NCBI GenBank assembly: GCA_035530955.1
Contig: DATKTT010000111.1
Coordinates: 1 to 13,597 of the forward strand
DNA length: 13,597 bases
Direction of reading: 5' to 3'
DNA from: Williamwhitmania sp035530955
GTDB lineage: Bacteria > Bacteroidota > Bacteroidia > Bacteroidales > Williamwhitmaniaceae
Below, one piece after another: positions 13,568 to 13,597 of this stretch. The position numbers and the translations under genes were made by a program. Under the pieces are notes generated by a model, which was not told the origin of the DNA, did not search any database, and worked only from the letters and a program-made list of their open reading frames with translations. Every line of letters begins with the position of its first letter. Position 1 is the stretch's first letter.

Positions 13568-13597
13568 GAAAAAATTGTTTCCACAGAAAGGGTTTCC

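Overview
The window looks like a chromosomal segment of a Bacteroidota bacterium, probably Bacteroidales/Marinilabiliales-like. The protein families are typical of that phylum, Shine-Dalgarno sites are rare, and several start regions carry a perfect match to the Bacteroidota -7 promoter element TAnnTTTG (18-25, 4217-4224, 8278-8285 on the minus strand, 13560-13567 on the minus strand beside the tRNA). No species can be named from the sequence alone.

Layout. 45-3751: a GH130-type glycoside phosphorylase and, convergent with it (stops overlap by 4 bases), a family-4 glycosyltransferase fused to a C-terminal helical, glycosidase-like domain. 3752-4254: a 503-base non-coding gap. 4255-5477: a TauE/SafE (TSUP) permease and its usual DUF1634 membrane partner, overlapping by ATGA. 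5480-9445: an AT-rich cargo of four leftward genes: a WYL regulator, a DnaB/RecA-like ATPase, a reverse-transcriptase-like protein and a protein tentatively related to uracil-DNA glycosylases. 9446-9664: a second, diverged copy of the last 219 bases of the DUF1634 region. 9829-11284: a membrane-anchored hypothetical protein, a DUF4180 protein and an acyl-CoA thioesterase. A bidirectional terminator (11326-11363) separates these from two leftward aldo/keto reductases (11394-13272). The window ends with tRNA-Ser(GGA) and its terminator.

The most interesting part is 5480-9445. The cargo lies between two 219-base direct repeats made of the DUF1634 3' end, so the host gene stays intact and a 3' remnant is left on the far side. 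This is the layout of an integrated element, yet no integrase or transposase is present. The repeats differ at 12 positions, 10 of them synonymous, so the two copies diverged as working genes in separate lineages before coming together.

Within the cargo, the 255-residue protein aligns by eye with the finger/palm region of retron or group-II-like reverse transcriptases but has lost the catalytic signature: KLDR stands where YADD is expected and Lys where the motif-A Asp is expected. Its upstream neighbour resembles the DnaB C-terminal ATPase but has Arg in place of the Walker A Lys. Two neighbouring proteins with altered catalytic residues, together with a WYL regulator and a possible UDG-fold protein, suggest an undescribed accessory system in which these folds may act as sensors or scaffolds. 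Anti-phage defence is the natural guess, but it is inference only.
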